This document shows, in pieces, positions 25,874 to 35,052 of a DNA stretch of 64,000 nt. The notes beneath the pieces are model-generated. The model was not told the origin of the DNA. It made no database searches and was given only the letters and a program-made list of their open reading frames with translations. Origin of the DNA: JABURQ01 sp029243145 (GTDB lineage Bacteria; Planctomycetota; Planctomycetia; Planctomycetales; Planctomycetaceae); contig CBFHYX010000021.1 in assembly GCA_965660145.1 (NCBI GenBank), positions 17,839-81,838 of the forward strand, in the 5' to 3' direction. The first letter of the stretch is position 1. Each line of letters starts with the position of its first letter. A program made the position numbers and the translations under genes.

Positions 25874-26521
25874 TCACAACCCGTTCCATTCTTTGTCGAA
25901 CTGTTGCAAAAACGTCTCCAGAAACGCATGACGTTCCTCTGCCATCGCACGAGCCGTTTGCGTATTGAGACGATCTTTCAGATGCAGCAACTTCTCATAG
26001 AAATGATTGATCGAGGGACCGCTTTTCGTTTTGTAATCCTCGAAGGATTGATGCATGACGGGCCGATCATGGGGATCGTAGATCGCGCGATCTTTAGCGC
26101 CACCAAACGCAAAACAGCGAGCGATGCCAATTGCCCCGATGGCGTCTAACCGATCCGCATCCTGCACAATTTGACCATCGAGAAACTGCATATTATCTTC
26201 GACGCCGTGTCCTTTGAATGAGATGCGATCAATGATCTCACAGATCTCTCGACTTAACTCCTCTGGAAAACCCGCCTCCCTCAACCATTGATCCGCGAGA
26301 GACCCTGAATTGGTCTCTTTTTTTAACTTCCAGTCATCAACATCATGCAACAGAGCAACCAATTCAATTCGTTCCGCATTCCCTTGTTCTCGTTCACAAA
26401 TCACGAGTGCCGTCCGGCGGACACGATCAACGTGCCACCAGTCGTGACCGGTCGAGTCGTTTTCCATCTGCTGTTTGACCCGTTGTTCAATAACGGGAAT
26501 GACTTCTGAATAATCGCACAT
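25874..26521 (-). CDS. HD-domain metal-dependent phosphohydrolase
   Basis: A 215-residue YedJ-like HD-superfamily hydrolase. The metal ligands are visible as HDWWHVDRVRRTA (His26/His30 region), LLHDVDDWK (His59-Asp60) and QDADRLDAIGAIGIARCF. Typical substrates are nucleotides or other phosphoesters, but the specific one is unknown. Its stop abuts that of the DUF1501 gene (convergent). Its start region overlaps the long upstream extension of the MazG-like frame, so the two genes are divergent with a short shared promoter region. Confidence 0.85.
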   Translation of the reverse strand: MCDYSEVIPVIEQRVKQQMENDSTGHDWWHVDRVRRTALVICEREQGNAERIELVALLHDVDDWKLKKETNSGSLADQWLREAGFPEELSREICEIIDRISFKGHGVEDNMQFLDGQIVQDADRLDAIGAIGIARCFAFGGAKDRAIYDPHDRPVMHQSFEDYKTKSGPSINHFYEKLLHLKDRLNTQTARAMAEERHAFLETFLQQFDKEWNGL

Positions 26522-26612
26522 GGAGTTCTTTCAGACGTTGGTGGGTCGAGGTACAGTAACTTGTCTCGCACTCAAGCTATCGAGACGTTACGAACCGAGA
26601 AAGAGATTGTCC

Positions 26613-26912
26613 ATGACACTCACAGAACTTCAAAACTTGATTCAAAAAATGTATTCCAGTAAAGACGCTGAACGCGGTGTCGATGGCACATTCATGTGGT
26701 TTATGGAGGAAGTGGGTGAGCTGGCGGCCGCCTTGCGGGAAAATGACCGACAGGAACTGGGCCGTGAGTTTGCCGACGTGATGGCGTGGCTGGCGACGCT
26801 CGCCAACATTGCCGGCATCGACCTCGCAGAAGAAATGCAGAAAAAATACGGTCATGGGTGCCCTGGGTGTGGCCAAATGGCCTGCCAATGTGGAACCTCT
26901 GAAAAGCCTTAA
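26613..26912 (+). CDS. MazG-like nucleotide pyrophosphohydrolase
   Basis: A 99-residue protein with the MazG/all-alpha NTP pyrophosphohydrolase metal motif: FMEEVGELAAALREND (EExxE) followed by EFADVMAWLATLANIAGIDL (ExxD). It probably hydrolyses (d)NTPs to monophosphates, house-cleaning non-canonical nucleotides. The C-terminus has an unusual cysteine cluster (CPGCGQMACQC) that could bind zinc. The ATG at 26613 was chosen because the longer frame from 26520 overlaps the divergent HD gene and adds non-family sequence. Confidence 0.83.
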   Translation: MTLTELQNLIQKMYSSKDAERGVDGTFMWFMEEVGELAAALRENDRQELGREFADVMAWLATLANIAGIDLAEEMQKKYGHGCPGCGQMACQCGTSEKP

Positions 26913-26945
26913 CAGCTCGTTGAAAAACTTAATTCTGCTGCGAAT
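26909..26945. repeat. MITE-like repeat, copy B
   Basis: 34 of 37 bases match 24230-24266 (three substitutions). It starts on the MazG-like stop codon and lacks the second dyad arm found in copy A, so it is a partial copy. Confidence 0.5.
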
Positions 26946-26974
26946 ATTTTCCGTATCCACTTTCACTGAAATAG

Positions 26975-26996
26975 TTTACACATATTAATGTGTAAA
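26975..26996. promoter_or_regulatory. Perfect 9-bp operator-like palindrome
   Basis: TTTACACAT and ATGTGTAAA are exact inverted arms around ATTA, eight bases upstream of a candidate -35 box. Position and symmetry suit a dimeric DNA-binding regulator. There is no U run or GC-rich stem, so a terminator is unlikely. Confidence 0.5.
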
Positions 26997-27003
26997 AAGA
27001 CAA

Positions 27004-27031
27004 TTGACACTCAAATCCGGGAAGTTAACAT
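27004..27031 (+). promoter_or_regulatory. Sigma-70-like promoter reading toward tatA
   Basis: TTGACA at 27004-27009 and TAACAT at 27026-27031 with a 16-bp spacer. The transcript would carry a leader of about 230 bases before the tatA gene. Confidence 0.45.
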
Positions 27032-27064
27032 AAAGAGAGCTGATCGCGTGCTTGAAGGCATCGA

Positions 27065-27240
27065 TCAGAGACTGATTTCCTCACAATAATCCCACCCCGG
27101 TTCTACGAGATTTTTTTCCCGAGCCGCATAATCCCACTGTATTTGATGCTGTTTGAGGAAATCTCGATGGACAGTCTCTGTTACGGGCCGTTCATCGTGT
27201 ATAATTACAATAGTGGCAGATGAGATCCATTTGCCGAAAA
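27065..27240 (-). other. Open frame without start codon, possible gene remnant
   Basis: Within the 353-bp gap between the MazG-like and tatA genes, the minus strand stays open for about 58 codons. It reads with protein-like composition: KWISSATIVIIHDERPVTET, HRDFLKQHQIQWDYAA, then EPGWDYCEEISL and a TGA at 27067-27065. No ATG/GTG/TTG start lies in frame at a sensible place. An open run this long can occur by chance, so I treat it as a possible fragment of a lost gene with no known family. Confidence 0.25.
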
Positions 27241-27265
27241 TATATATCGAGGAGATTGATCAACC

Positions 27266-27457
27266 ATGATGCCTGGATTACCTCAAATCTTGATAGTGCT
27301 GCTCATCGTTCTGTTGTTTTTCGGAAAACGAATTCCAGAAACCATGAAGTCGTTGGGGCTCGGCATGAATGAGTTCAAAAAAGGACTTGACGGTGTCGAT
27401 GAGAAAAAAGAGAACCAATCGGTCGAATCTGAGCAGAAAGAAAAGTCAGACGCCTGA
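27266..27457 (+). CDS. tatA: Sec-independent translocase TatA/E
   Basis: 63 residues with a single N-terminal membrane helix (LPQILIVLLIVLLFFG), the FGKRIPE hinge and an amphipathic helix (MKSLGLGMNEFKKGLDG), then a short charged tail. It forms the protein-conducting assembly of the Tat system, which exports folded proteins. Several Tat-type substrates are encoded in this window (24482, 47572, 59444). GAGGAGA precedes the ATG. A second, longer TatA/B-type gene follows; tatC is not in the window. Confidence 0.92.
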   Translation: MMPGLPQILIVLLIVLLFFGKRIPETMKSLGLGMNEFKKGLDGVDEKKENQSVESEQKEKSDA

Positions 27458-27511
27458 ATGTTCTCATGGCTATAAGACACAAGACTTCATGACCTTGCGG
27501 GAGTGTTGAAA

Positions 27512-27844
27512 ATGTTTGGATTTGGTACTCCGAGTAGCGGAGAACTTATGGTCGTTCTTGTGATCGCGTTGTTGCTATTCGGTCGCAAGCTGCCTGAAGT
27601 CGCCATGAATCTCGGTAAAGGATTGCGAGAATTTCAATCAGGCCTGAAGGGCATGCAGGACGAGTTTACCCGTTCGGCCTCCGCTGCCACATCGACAAGC
27701 AGCTACACAGACAAATCAAGCGACTCTCGCCCTATCCCGGACGAGGAACTCGCTCAGGATGAAGATGACATTCCGGCATTCGAGTTGCCGTCCGGGCCTC
27801 CCGTGGAAGAAAATGAGACAAAAGAGTCCACCACAAACGCCTGA
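27512..27844 (+). CDS. Sec-independent translocase TatA/TatB-type protein
   Basis: A 110-residue paralogue of the preceding protein: membrane helix ELMVVLVIALLLFGRKLPE, amphipathic helix MNLGKGLREFQSGLKGM, and a long acidic Ser/Pro-rich tail. The FGRKLPE hinge fits TatA; the longer tail is closer to TatB, and I cannot decide between them. The ATG at 27512 has GGGAG eight bases upstream; the frame also opens at a GTG at 27503. A terminator follows 20 bp downstream. Confidence 0.85.
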   Translation: MFGFGTPSSGELMVVLVIALLLFGRKLPEVAMNLGKGLREFQSGLKGMQDEFTRSASAATSTSSYTDKSSDSRPIPDEELAQDEDDIPAFELPSGPPVEENETKESTTNA

Positions 27845-27863
27845 TAGATCAACGATTAACACT

Positions 27864-27903
27864 AAAAAAGCCGAGCCTCTTTATAAGAAGCCCGGCTTTT
27901 TTT
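27864..27903. terminator. Bidirectional terminator after tat genes
   Basis: AAAAAAGCCGAGC pairs with GCCCGGCTTTTTTT (one mismatch in the stem) with U runs on both strands. It sits between the second tat gene and the convergent sigma factor gene. Confidence 0.85.
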
Positions 27904-27933
27904 CGTGACTAAGAGATGTCATAGACCGCGTGC

Positions 27934-28851
27934 TCAGGCGACTTCGATCGCTAGCCTTTCGGAATGTTCACGAAGTTGATCTAAAGATCGGGCCAACAAC
28001 TGACGCACGCGTTCAGTGCTGATGTTAAGCCCTTCAGCAATCTCCCGGAATCGATGAGGCTTATCCTGATCGTTCATTCCAAATCGAGCCTGAACAATAT
28101 ATTTGTCTCGCTCGTCAAGTTGCGACAGTAAGCCTTTCACCGCATCCTGAATTTCGAGGTGATAGCTTTCAAAGCTGCGTTCCCGCTCACTTTCGTCGGC
28201 AATGAAAGGAAATAAATCATCACTGCCGTTGCGGAATCGTCGCGATTGTTTGCGATTTCGAGGAGTGGAGCGATACAGTTTGTTTCGAACCGCCCAAGTC
28301 GCGTATGTGCTAAAGCGGGTTCCTCGTTCAAAATCAAATATTTCAACAGACCGCATGAGTGGCAGATGCCCATCACTAATCAGGTCTTCAATAGGGTTAT
28401 CACGATCAACCAGTTTCTTGGCAATGGAAACGACCAAACGCAAGTTGGCAGAAAGAATCAGATTTCTAAACTGCCTTGCCCGATGGAGCAATAAGTTGAC
28501 TTCTCGACGTAGTTTCTGAGTCGCACGTTTTCTCCCGCTGACGCGTTGTGCTGCCCGGTATTTCAGATAATTCATCCATTGAAAGATTTGATATTCCTCA
28601 TCCCCTTTCAACAAGGGAACTTTATGGAGTTCTGCTAGGTAAGTGGAAAGACCGGTTTCGACCGCATTGAGATCCACTTCACGAATTTTGGCCTGGATGG
28701 GTTCGAGTTGGCACAACTCATCGATCTCAACGCACGCGTATCGCCGGTCAAGATCGCTGAAAGAATCGCTGCGTATATATTCGATCTCTGGATGATGATC
28801 GAAAGGGGTTTTTTGTGTTCGAATTGCTCGAGTTGATTTTGTTGTCGACAT
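27934..28851 (-). CDS. Sigma-70 family RNA polymerase sigma factor (non-ECF)
   Basis: A 305-residue group 2/3-like sigma factor. Region 1.2 to 2.1 begins at STYLAELHKVPLL. Region 2 is LRLVVSIAKKLVDRDNPIED through FERGTRFSTYATWAVRNKLY, covering the -10 recognition helix. Regions 3-4 end with LSQLDERDKYIVQARFGM and the -35 helix-turn-helix ISTERVRQLLARSLDQLRE. The ATG at 28851 follows GGAAA; longer starts exist up to 29007 but add sequence with no family character. It is encoded alone, divergent from the pyruvate dehydrogenase operon, so it is more likely a global or stress regulator than dedicated to a neighbour. Confidence 0.85.
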   Translation of the reverse strand: MSTTKSTRAIRTQKTPFDHHPEIEYIRSDSFSDLDRRYACVEIDELCQLEPIQAKIREVDLNAVETGLSTYLAELHKVPLLKGDEEYQIFQWMNYLKYRAAQRVSGRKRATQKLRREVNLLLHRARQFRNLILSANLRLVVSIAKKLVDRDNPIEDLISDGHLPLMRSVEIFDFERGTRFSTYATWAVRNKLYRSTPRNRKQSRRFRNGSDDLFPFIADESERERSFESYHLEIQDAVKGLLSQLDERDKYIVQARFGMNDQDKPHRFREIAEGLNISTERVRQLLARSLDQLREHSERLAIEVA

Positions 28852-29455
28852 TTCAATTTCCAATTGAGTGTTCCCAAAATGAAGTCTCGCTGCGGTCGTG
28901 TCGCGAGCACGCATTACTCGACCTGTGTTGCTATTTATTACCCTTTTCGGCATTAAAAACAACAGATATAGAGAATAATAGCGTCCATAACCACCTGGGG
29001 CACACACGACACAACATAAGTTTCTGATAAATATACACTTACGACCTATTATGTTTATTGGTTTTGGTCATCGATTACGATCGAATGTTCTTCGACAGTT
29101 GGAAAACTGATGAAAAGAAGCGATTCCGGCCTCAATTCCCGGCTGAAACGCCAATCGCTCAGGCTGCATTTTTCTGGCTTCACTGCTACAATGCGTTCGA
29201 GTCACCGGTTCCTCAGAAAATCGGTGTCTCGTAATTGGCGTAGGGTTGCACGAGGCAACGAGTTACGCTTTACTTCCGAGGCTTGTTTTCCACCGGGAAG
29301 GCACGCCAATGACATATCGTTTTCGATTCGTTGTCGATACCTCATCGCGCGAGGTCACTAATGCTTCAACGGGTTCGAAAGCTTTCATTCATAGACACAT
29401 CCCACTTATGCAGAAGTCAGGCTGTTCATACGGCTGTCTGATGAGAGAAAACGCC
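28852..29455. other. Gene-free divergent promoter region
   Basis: About 600 bp between the divergent sigma factor and aceE. Frames open upstream on both strands, but nothing in them looks conserved. AT-rich sequence around 29020-29060 is the likeliest promoter area. No riboswitch-like structure was recognised. Confidence 0.5.
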
Positions 29456-32143
29456 ATGGCACAGGATTTATCACAAATCTCGAGCATCGATCCCAACGAA
29501 CTCGAAGAATGGTATTCCTCGCTCGAAGACATCCTGCATCGCTACGGACCACAGCGACTACAAGAGCTGCTGGTGAACCTGCAAGAGCGGGCGTATCTCC
29601 GCGGCGTCACAATGCCGTTCACTGCCAATACACCTTACGTTAACACGATCCCCGTTGATAAGCAGACACGTTTTCCCGGCAATCTGGAACTCGAACGTCG
29701 CATCAAAAGCATCATTCGCTGGAATGCAATGGCGATGGTGGTTCGTGGAAACAAGGTTGCCGATGGTATCGGCGGCCACATTTCAACATTCGCTTCCTCG
29801 GCAACACTCTACGAGATTGGCTACAACCACTTCTTCAAAGCCCGTAATGAAAACCAGATTGGCGATATGGTTTACTTCCAAGGCCATGCCTCTCCTGGAA
29901 TGTATTCTCGTGCGTTCATGGAAGGTCGTTTGAACGAAGAGCACCTCATTAATTTCCGTCGCGAAATTCCCCGTGGACAAGGACTCTCTTCGTATCCTCA
30001 CCCATGGTTAATGCCTGAATTCTGGCAGTTTCCGACCGTGTCGATGGGCCTCGGCCCCATTTGTTCGATCTATCATGCCCGCTTCCTCCGGTATCTGGAA
30101 CATCGCGGTTTGGTTGATACCAGCGAGACGCGCGTCTGGCAGTTTGGTGGAGACGGCGAAGTCGATGAACCCGAAACTCTCGGCGCAATCACACTCGCTT
30201 CTCGAGAAAACCTCGACAACCTCACTTGGGTCATCAACTGTAACCTACAACGACTCGACGGCCCTGTCCGTGGAAACGGAAAGATTATCCAGGAACTGGA
30301 AGCCGCATTCCGTGGTGCTGGATGGAACGTCATCAAAGTGATTTGGGGAGGTGACTGGGATCCGTTACTGGCCAAAGATGCCGACGGAAAACTCGTCAAA
30401 CGAATGGGAGAAATCGTCGACGGTCAGTATCAGAAATATAGCGTTGAGACTGGTGAGTATGTTCGCAACCATTTCTTTGGAGTGGATCCAGAGTTAGAAA
30501 ACATGGTCGAGCATCTGACCGACGAGCAGATGCAGAAACTGCGACGAGGTGGTCACGATCCTGAGAAAGTCTACGCCGCATACCAGGCGGCCATCGAACA
30601 CAAAGGAGCCCCCACTGTCATTCTCGCCAAGACGATTAAAGGGTACGGATTGGGCGAAGCAGGCGAAGGTCGCAACGTGGCCCATAATGTCAAGAAAGCG
30701 AACGAAGAAGAGCTGCGAGCATTCCGCACCCGGTTCGGAATCCCGATCCCCGACGAGCAAGTCAAAGACATGCCCTTCTATCGTCCACCCGAAGATAGCG
30801 AGGAGATGAAATATCTCCGCGCACGTCGCGAAGAATTGGGGGGTTACCTCCCCAAGAGAATGAAGCCAACTGAGAAGCTCGAAATCCCGTCAATGGAAAT
30901 CTTTTCGAAGGTGGTCAAAGCGGACCCCAAAAAAGGCCCCGCGAACACCTCGACCACCGGAGTTCTGGGGGCAGGGATTTTACCAGCCTTGCTCAAAGAC
31001 AAGTCTATCGGCAAACGCATTGTGCCCATCATCCCGGATGAAGCCCGAACCTTCGGAATGGAATCGTTGTTTACGCAGTGTGGTATTTATGCCAGCAAGG
31101 GACAGCTCTACGAGCCGGTCGATTCCGGCACGATGATGTATTACAAAGAAGCGAAAAGCGGACAATTGCTCGAAGAAGGAATCAACGAAGCGGGGGCGAT
31201 GTCTTCCTTCGTGGCGGCAGGAACATCGCACGCCAATCTCGGCATGCACATGATCCCATTCTACGTCTATTACTCGATGTTTGGATTTCAGCGTGTCGGC
31301 GATCTCATCTGGCTGGCAGCCGATTCTCGTTGTCGAGGATTCCTCTGTGGGGGCACTTCAGGACGCACGACCCTCAATGGAGAAGGATTGCAGCACGAGG
31401 ATGGTCACAGCCATTTAATCGCAACTTCGGTTCCCAATCTGCAATCTTACGACCCGGCTTACGGCTACGAACTCGCCGTCATTGTGCAGGATGGACTGCG
31501 ACGCATGTACGTTGAAGAGGAAGATGTCTTCTACTACATCAGTGTCTACAATGAAGCATTCCCGCAACCTGATATGCCGGCAGGGGTCGAAGATGGCATC
31601 ATCAACGGGATGTACAAGCTGAGTTCAAAAGAGGTCGAAGGGGCAGTTGGTCGCGTTCAACTGTTCGGCAGCGGCACGATTCTTCGCGAAGCATTGCGAG
31701 CACAAGAGTTGCTCGCTGATGAATACAAGATCGCGTCTGACGTCTGGAGTGTCACGAGTTACAGCCAGATGGCGCGTGAAGCATCGACGGTTGACCGTTG
31801 GAACAAGTTCCACCCGAACGACGAAGCCAAGTCTAACTATCTCGATGCTTGTCTCGGCGATGTTGAAGGTCCGATCATTTCGACCAGCGACAATGTTCGC
31901 TTGGTTGGCGATCAAATTCGTCCGTGGGTCAAGCAGCAATACATTGTACTCGGAACCGACGGTTTCGGACGCAGCGACACACGTCCGGCTTTGCGACGAC
32001 ATTTTGAAATCGACGCAGAAAATGTCGCTTACGCGGCGTTGTGTGGACTCGCCAACGAAGGCAAGTACGAAAAAGCCAAGCTACCGGAAGCACTCAAAGC
32101 ACTCGACATTGATCCCGAAAAGGTCAATCCCCTGTATGCCTGA
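29456..32143 (+). CDS. aceE: Pyruvate dehydrogenase E1 component, homodimeric
   Basis: The 895-residue thiamine-diphosphate-dependent E1 that decarboxylates pyruvate and acetylates the lipoyl group of E2. It opens with the AceE N-terminus (ELEEWYSSLEDILHRYG). The substrate-channel GHASPGMYSRAFMEGRL, the ThDP/Mg motif GDGEVDEPETLGAITLASRE through NCNLQRLDGPVRGNGK and the C-terminal FGRSDTR are all present. Length equals typical AceE (about 890). The ATG at 29456 was chosen because the open frame upstream (from 29246) adds about 70 residues of unrelated sequence. First gene of the aceE-aceF-lpdA operon. Confidence 0.97.
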   Translation: MAQDLSQISSIDPNELEEWYSSLEDILHRYGPQRLQELLVNLQERAYLRGVTMPFTANTPYVNTIPVDKQTRFPGNLELERRIKSIIRWNAMAMVVRGNKVADGIGGHISTFASSATLYEIGYNHFFKARNENQIGDMVYFQGHASPGMYSRAFMEGRLNEEHLINFRREIPRGQGLSSYPHPWLMPEFWQFPTVSMGLGPICSIYHARFLRYLEHRGLVDTSETRVWQFGGDGEVDEPETLGAITLASRENLDNLTWVINCNLQRLDGPVRGNGKIIQELEAAFRGAGWNVIKVIWGGDWDPLLAKDADGKLVKRMGEIVDGQYQKYSVETGEYVRNHFFGVDPELENMVEHLTDEQMQKLRRGGHDPEKVYAAYQAAIEHKGAPTVILAKTIKGYGLGEAGEGRNVAHNVKKANEEELRAFRTRFGIPIPDEQVKDMPFYRPPEDSEEMKYLRARREELGGYLPKRMKPTEKLEIPSMEIFSKVVKADPKKGPANTSTTGVLGAGILPALLKDKSIGKRIVPIIPDEARTFGMESLFTQCGIYASKGQLYEPVDSGTMMYYKEAKSGQLLEEGINEAGAMSSFVAAGTSHANLGMHMIPFYVYYSMFGFQRVGDLIWLAADSRCRGFLCGGTSGRTTLNGEGLQHEDGHSHLIATSVPNLQSYDPAYGYELAVIVQDGLRRMYVEEEDVFYYISVYNEAFPQPDMPAGVEDGIINGMYKLSSKEVEGAVGRVQLFGSGTILREALRAQELLADEYKIASDVWSVTSYSQMAREASTVDRWNKFHPNDEAKSNYLDACLGDVEGPIISTSDNVRLVGDQIRPWVKQQYIVLGTDGFGRSDTRPALRRHFEIDAENVAYAALCGLANEGKYEKAKLPEALKALDIDPEKVNPLYA

Positions 32144-32212
32144 TCGCGAGAAGGCCACAGGCCATACGCAGCACGTACAAAATAAATTACACAAGTTACG
32201 ATAGACACCATC

Positions 32213-33511
32213 ATGGCTCAAGAAATTAAACTGCCTGAAGTTTCTGAAGGCGTGGAATCGGTCGACATTGGCGACATCCTGATCAGCGTTGGCGACACCG
32301 TCGAAGCTGGCCAGGAGATTATGGAACTCGAAACCGATAAAGCGGTCGTTCCCTTCGCGTCTCCTTCTGCGGGAACCATCACAAAAATCCTCGTAGCGGC
32401 CGGTGATACCGTGATGATCGGGCAACCGATTCTTGAGATTGATGCCGATGGTGGTGGTGCTGCCCCTACTCCCCAAAAAGAAGAAGCCCCCGCGACTGCT
32501 CCCGCCCAAGAAGAACCGAAGGCCGAATCGAAACCGGCTCCAACGGCAACTCCCCAGCCAACAGAACCAACGAAAGCCGCAGCTCCCGCAACGACTCCTG
32601 GCCCTGACACTCCCCCTCCCCCCGCAGGACCAGCCACACGTCGGCTCGCACGCGAGTTAGGCGTTGATTTGCATCATGTCACCGGCTCAGGGCCTCACGG
32701 ACGAATCACGATCGAAGATGTCCAGGCATACGTCAAATCTCGTTTGAAAGGGTCCACGAGTGGTGGAGGCGGCGGGATCGCAGAACCTTCACTGCCTGAC
32801 TTTGGCAAGTTCGGAGAAACCGAACGAGAGAGGTTGAACAAGCTTTCGCGGACGGCTGCCCAGAATTTGACGATGGCCTGGAATGTCATTCCTCATGTCA
32901 CTCAGCACGATCAAATCGACATCACGGAAACCGAAAAACATCGTCGCCAGTTCGTGGCGAAAATGAAAGACGGCCCCAAAGTCACAATGACGGCACTCGC
33001 CATCAAAGCGTCTGTCGTGGCACTCAAAGAGTTCCCCCGATTTAATGCGTCCTTCGATTCGCAAAGTGGCGAAATCGTCTTCAAGAAGTACTACAACATT
33101 GGTGTTGCCGTTGATACGCCTAACGGCTTGGTCGTTCCCGTCATCCGCGATTGCGATAAGAAGAGCGTGTTACAGATTGCCGGTGACGTGACAGATATGG
33201 CCGTCCGCGCTCGTGACCGCAAGCTCGATATTTCCGAGATGCAAGGAGCCACATTCACAATCACCAACCTCGGTGGAATTGGTGGAGTCGCCTTCACTCC
33301 GATTGTGAACTGGCCTGAGGTCGCCATTCTTGGCATGTCTCGGTCCCAGAAAACACTCGCCTATGTCGATGGAGAACTCTCCGAGCGGCTGATGTTGCCA
33401 CTCTCGCTCTCCTACGATCACCGTGTGATCAACGGAGCCGAGGCGGCTCGATTTGTGGCCCGTCTTGGACGCATCCTCAGCGATCCGTTCCAATGGCTGG
33501 TCGAAAGTTGA
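32213..33511 (+). CDS. aceF: Dihydrolipoamide acetyltransferase (E2 of pyruvate dehydrogenase)
   Basis: Transfers the acetyl group to CoA and forms the core of the complex. It has one lipoyl domain (residues 1-78; lipoylated Lys43 in ETDKA), a long Ala/Pro linker (80-138), an E1/E3-binding domain (ATRRLARELGVDL, GPHGRITIEDV), a Gly-rich linker, then the catalytic domain (about 200-432). The active site reads YDHRVINGAEAARF, with His403 and Asn407. The Asn replaces the Asp seen in many E2s, a variant I recall from Azotobacter-type E2p, so activity is expected. At 432 residues it has a single lipoyl domain. Confidence 0.95.
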   Translation: MAQEIKLPEVSEGVESVDIGDILISVGDTVEAGQEIMELETDKAVVPFASPSAGTITKILVAAGDTVMIGQPILEIDADGGGAAPTPQKEEAPATAPAQEEPKAESKPAPTATPQPTEPTKAAAPATTPGPDTPPPPAGPATRRLARELGVDLHHVTGSGPHGRITIEDVQAYVKSRLKGSTSGGGGGIAEPSLPDFGKFGETERERLNKLSRTAAQNLTMAWNVIPHVTQHDQIDITETEKHRRQFVAKMKDGPKVTMTALAIKASVVALKEFPRFNASFDSQSGEIVFKKYYNIGVAVDTPNGLVVPVIRDCDKKSVLQIAGDVTDMAVRARDRKLDISEMQGATFTITNLGGIGGVAFTPIVNWPEVAILGMSRSQKTLAYVDGELSERLMLPLSLSYDHRVINGAEAARFVARLGRILSDPFQWLVES

Positions 33512-33582
33512 TCGACCTACACCGAAGTGACGACTCGTCCAATCATTGATTCCCAACACAACCTCGAAACGTAGATAGTGCC

Positions 33583-35010
33583 ATGTCAGAGCCTAATTTG
33601 AGTCAAACACGAGTTGTCGTTCTGGGTGGTGGACCGGGTGGATATCCGGCTGCCTTCGCTGCCGCCGATCACGGCATGCAGGTCACTTTGATCGACGAAG
33701 GAATCGAACCGGGTGGAGTTTGCCTGCATCGCGGTTGCATCCCTTCCAAAGCTCTACTGCATGTGGCAAAACTGATCAACGAAACTCGCGAAGCCGGCGA
33801 GTGGGGACTGACTTTCACAGAGCCCAAAATCGATCTCGATCAACTGCGGAACTTCAAAGGGGGAGTCGTTAAACAGCTCACCGGTGGAATCGCGGCACTC
33901 TGTAAAGCGCGCGGTGTCAAACTCATCAAAGCGCGCGGAACATTTCTCGATTCAAATACGATCTCGGTCGCTCACGAAGATGGAACGAACGAGAACATCG
34001 AATTTGATTACGGTATCATCGCGACAGGGTCGTCTCCCGCGATGCCCCCCATTTTTGATCTGGGTGATGATCGAGTGATGGATTCAACGGGTGCGCTGGA
34101 ACTGGCCGATATCCCCGAGAAACTACTCGTCGTGGGTGGTGGCTACATCGGCCTCGAAATGGGATCTGTTTACGCGGCCTTGGGCTCAAAAGTGACTGTG
34201 GTCGAAATGACCAACGGCCTGCTTCCCGGTGCTGATCGTGATCTCGTTAAGCCTTTACAAAAACGCCTCGAAGCACAATTCGATTCCATCAACCTCAACA
34301 CCAAGGTTGCCGGTCTCGAAGCGACTGACGCGGGCATTGTCGCCAAGCTCGAAGGTGATGGCGTCGAACCCCAACAAACCTTCGATCGTGTGCTGATTTC
34401 GATCGGACGCCGACCAAACAGTCGAGGCTGCGGCTTTGAGAACACGAAAGCCGAGATCAATAAAAAGGGGTTTATCAAGATTGATCGCAACCAGCGGACA
34501 AGCGACCCGAATCTGATGGCCATAGGAGATGTTGCCGGCGAACCAATGCTGGCCCACAAAGCGACACGAGAAGCAAAGGTCGCGATTGAAACACTGGCTG
34601 GAGAACCCGCAGAGTTCGACAACATTGCGATCCCGGCTGTGGTCTTCACCGACCCCGAACTCGCCTGGTGCGGCTTGACCGAAAACGAAGCCAAGGCCGC
34701 AGGAATCGATGTGCTCGTCACAAAGTTTCCTTGGGCGGCTTCGGGACGCGCTCAAACTCTCGGACGCACAGAAGGTCTGACCAAACTATTGCTCGATCCC
34801 AAAACGGAACGAGTTCTGGGAGTTGGCATTGTTGGCCCCGGTGCTGGCGAAATGATCGCCGAAGCCGTTGTGATGGTCGAAATGGGTGCGGTTGCCCGCG
34901 ATATTGCGGATAGCATTCATGCACACCCCACGCTTTCAGAAACAATTATGGAAGCCGCGGAAGCCGGTTTTGGTCAGGCCACTCACATGTATCGCCCTAA
35001 GCGAAAATAA
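33583..35010 (+). CDS. lpdA: Dihydrolipoyl dehydrogenase (E3)
   Basis: A 475-residue flavoprotein that reoxidises dihydrolipoyl groups with NAD+. FAD-binding GGGPGGYPAA (residues 15-24), redox-active disulfide CLHRGC (Cys47 and Cys52), NAD-binding VVGGGYIGLEMGSVYAALG, and the C-terminal catalytic HAHPTLSETIMEA are all present. It closes the pyruvate dehydrogenase operon, 71 bp after aceF, and could also serve other 2-oxoacid complexes or glycine cleavage. Confidence 0.96.
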   Translation: MSEPNLSQTRVVVLGGGPGGYPAAFAAADHGMQVTLIDEGIEPGGVCLHRGCIPSKALLHVAKLINETREAGEWGLTFTEPKIDLDQLRNFKGGVVKQLTGGIAALCKARGVKLIKARGTFLDSNTISVAHEDGTNENIEFDYGIIATGSSPAMPPIFDLGDDRVMDSTGALELADIPEKLLVVGGGYIGLEMGSVYAALGSKVTVVEMTNGLLPGADRDLVKPLQKRLEAQFDSINLNTKVAGLEATDAGIVAKLEGDGVEPQQTFDRVLISIGRRPNSRGCGFENTKAEINKKGFIKIDRNQRTSDPNLMAIGDVAGEPMLAHKATREAKVAIETLAGEPAEFDNIAIPAVVFTDPELAWCGLTENEAKAAGIDVLVTKFPWAASGRAQTLGRTEGLTKLLLDPKTERVLGVGIVGPGAGEMIAEAVVMVEMGAVARDIADSIHAHPTLSETIMEAAEAGFGQATHMYRPKRK

Positions 35011-35052
35011 TTCTCGCAAACCACCGCTCTCATCTTCAGCCGGATCGCTATC

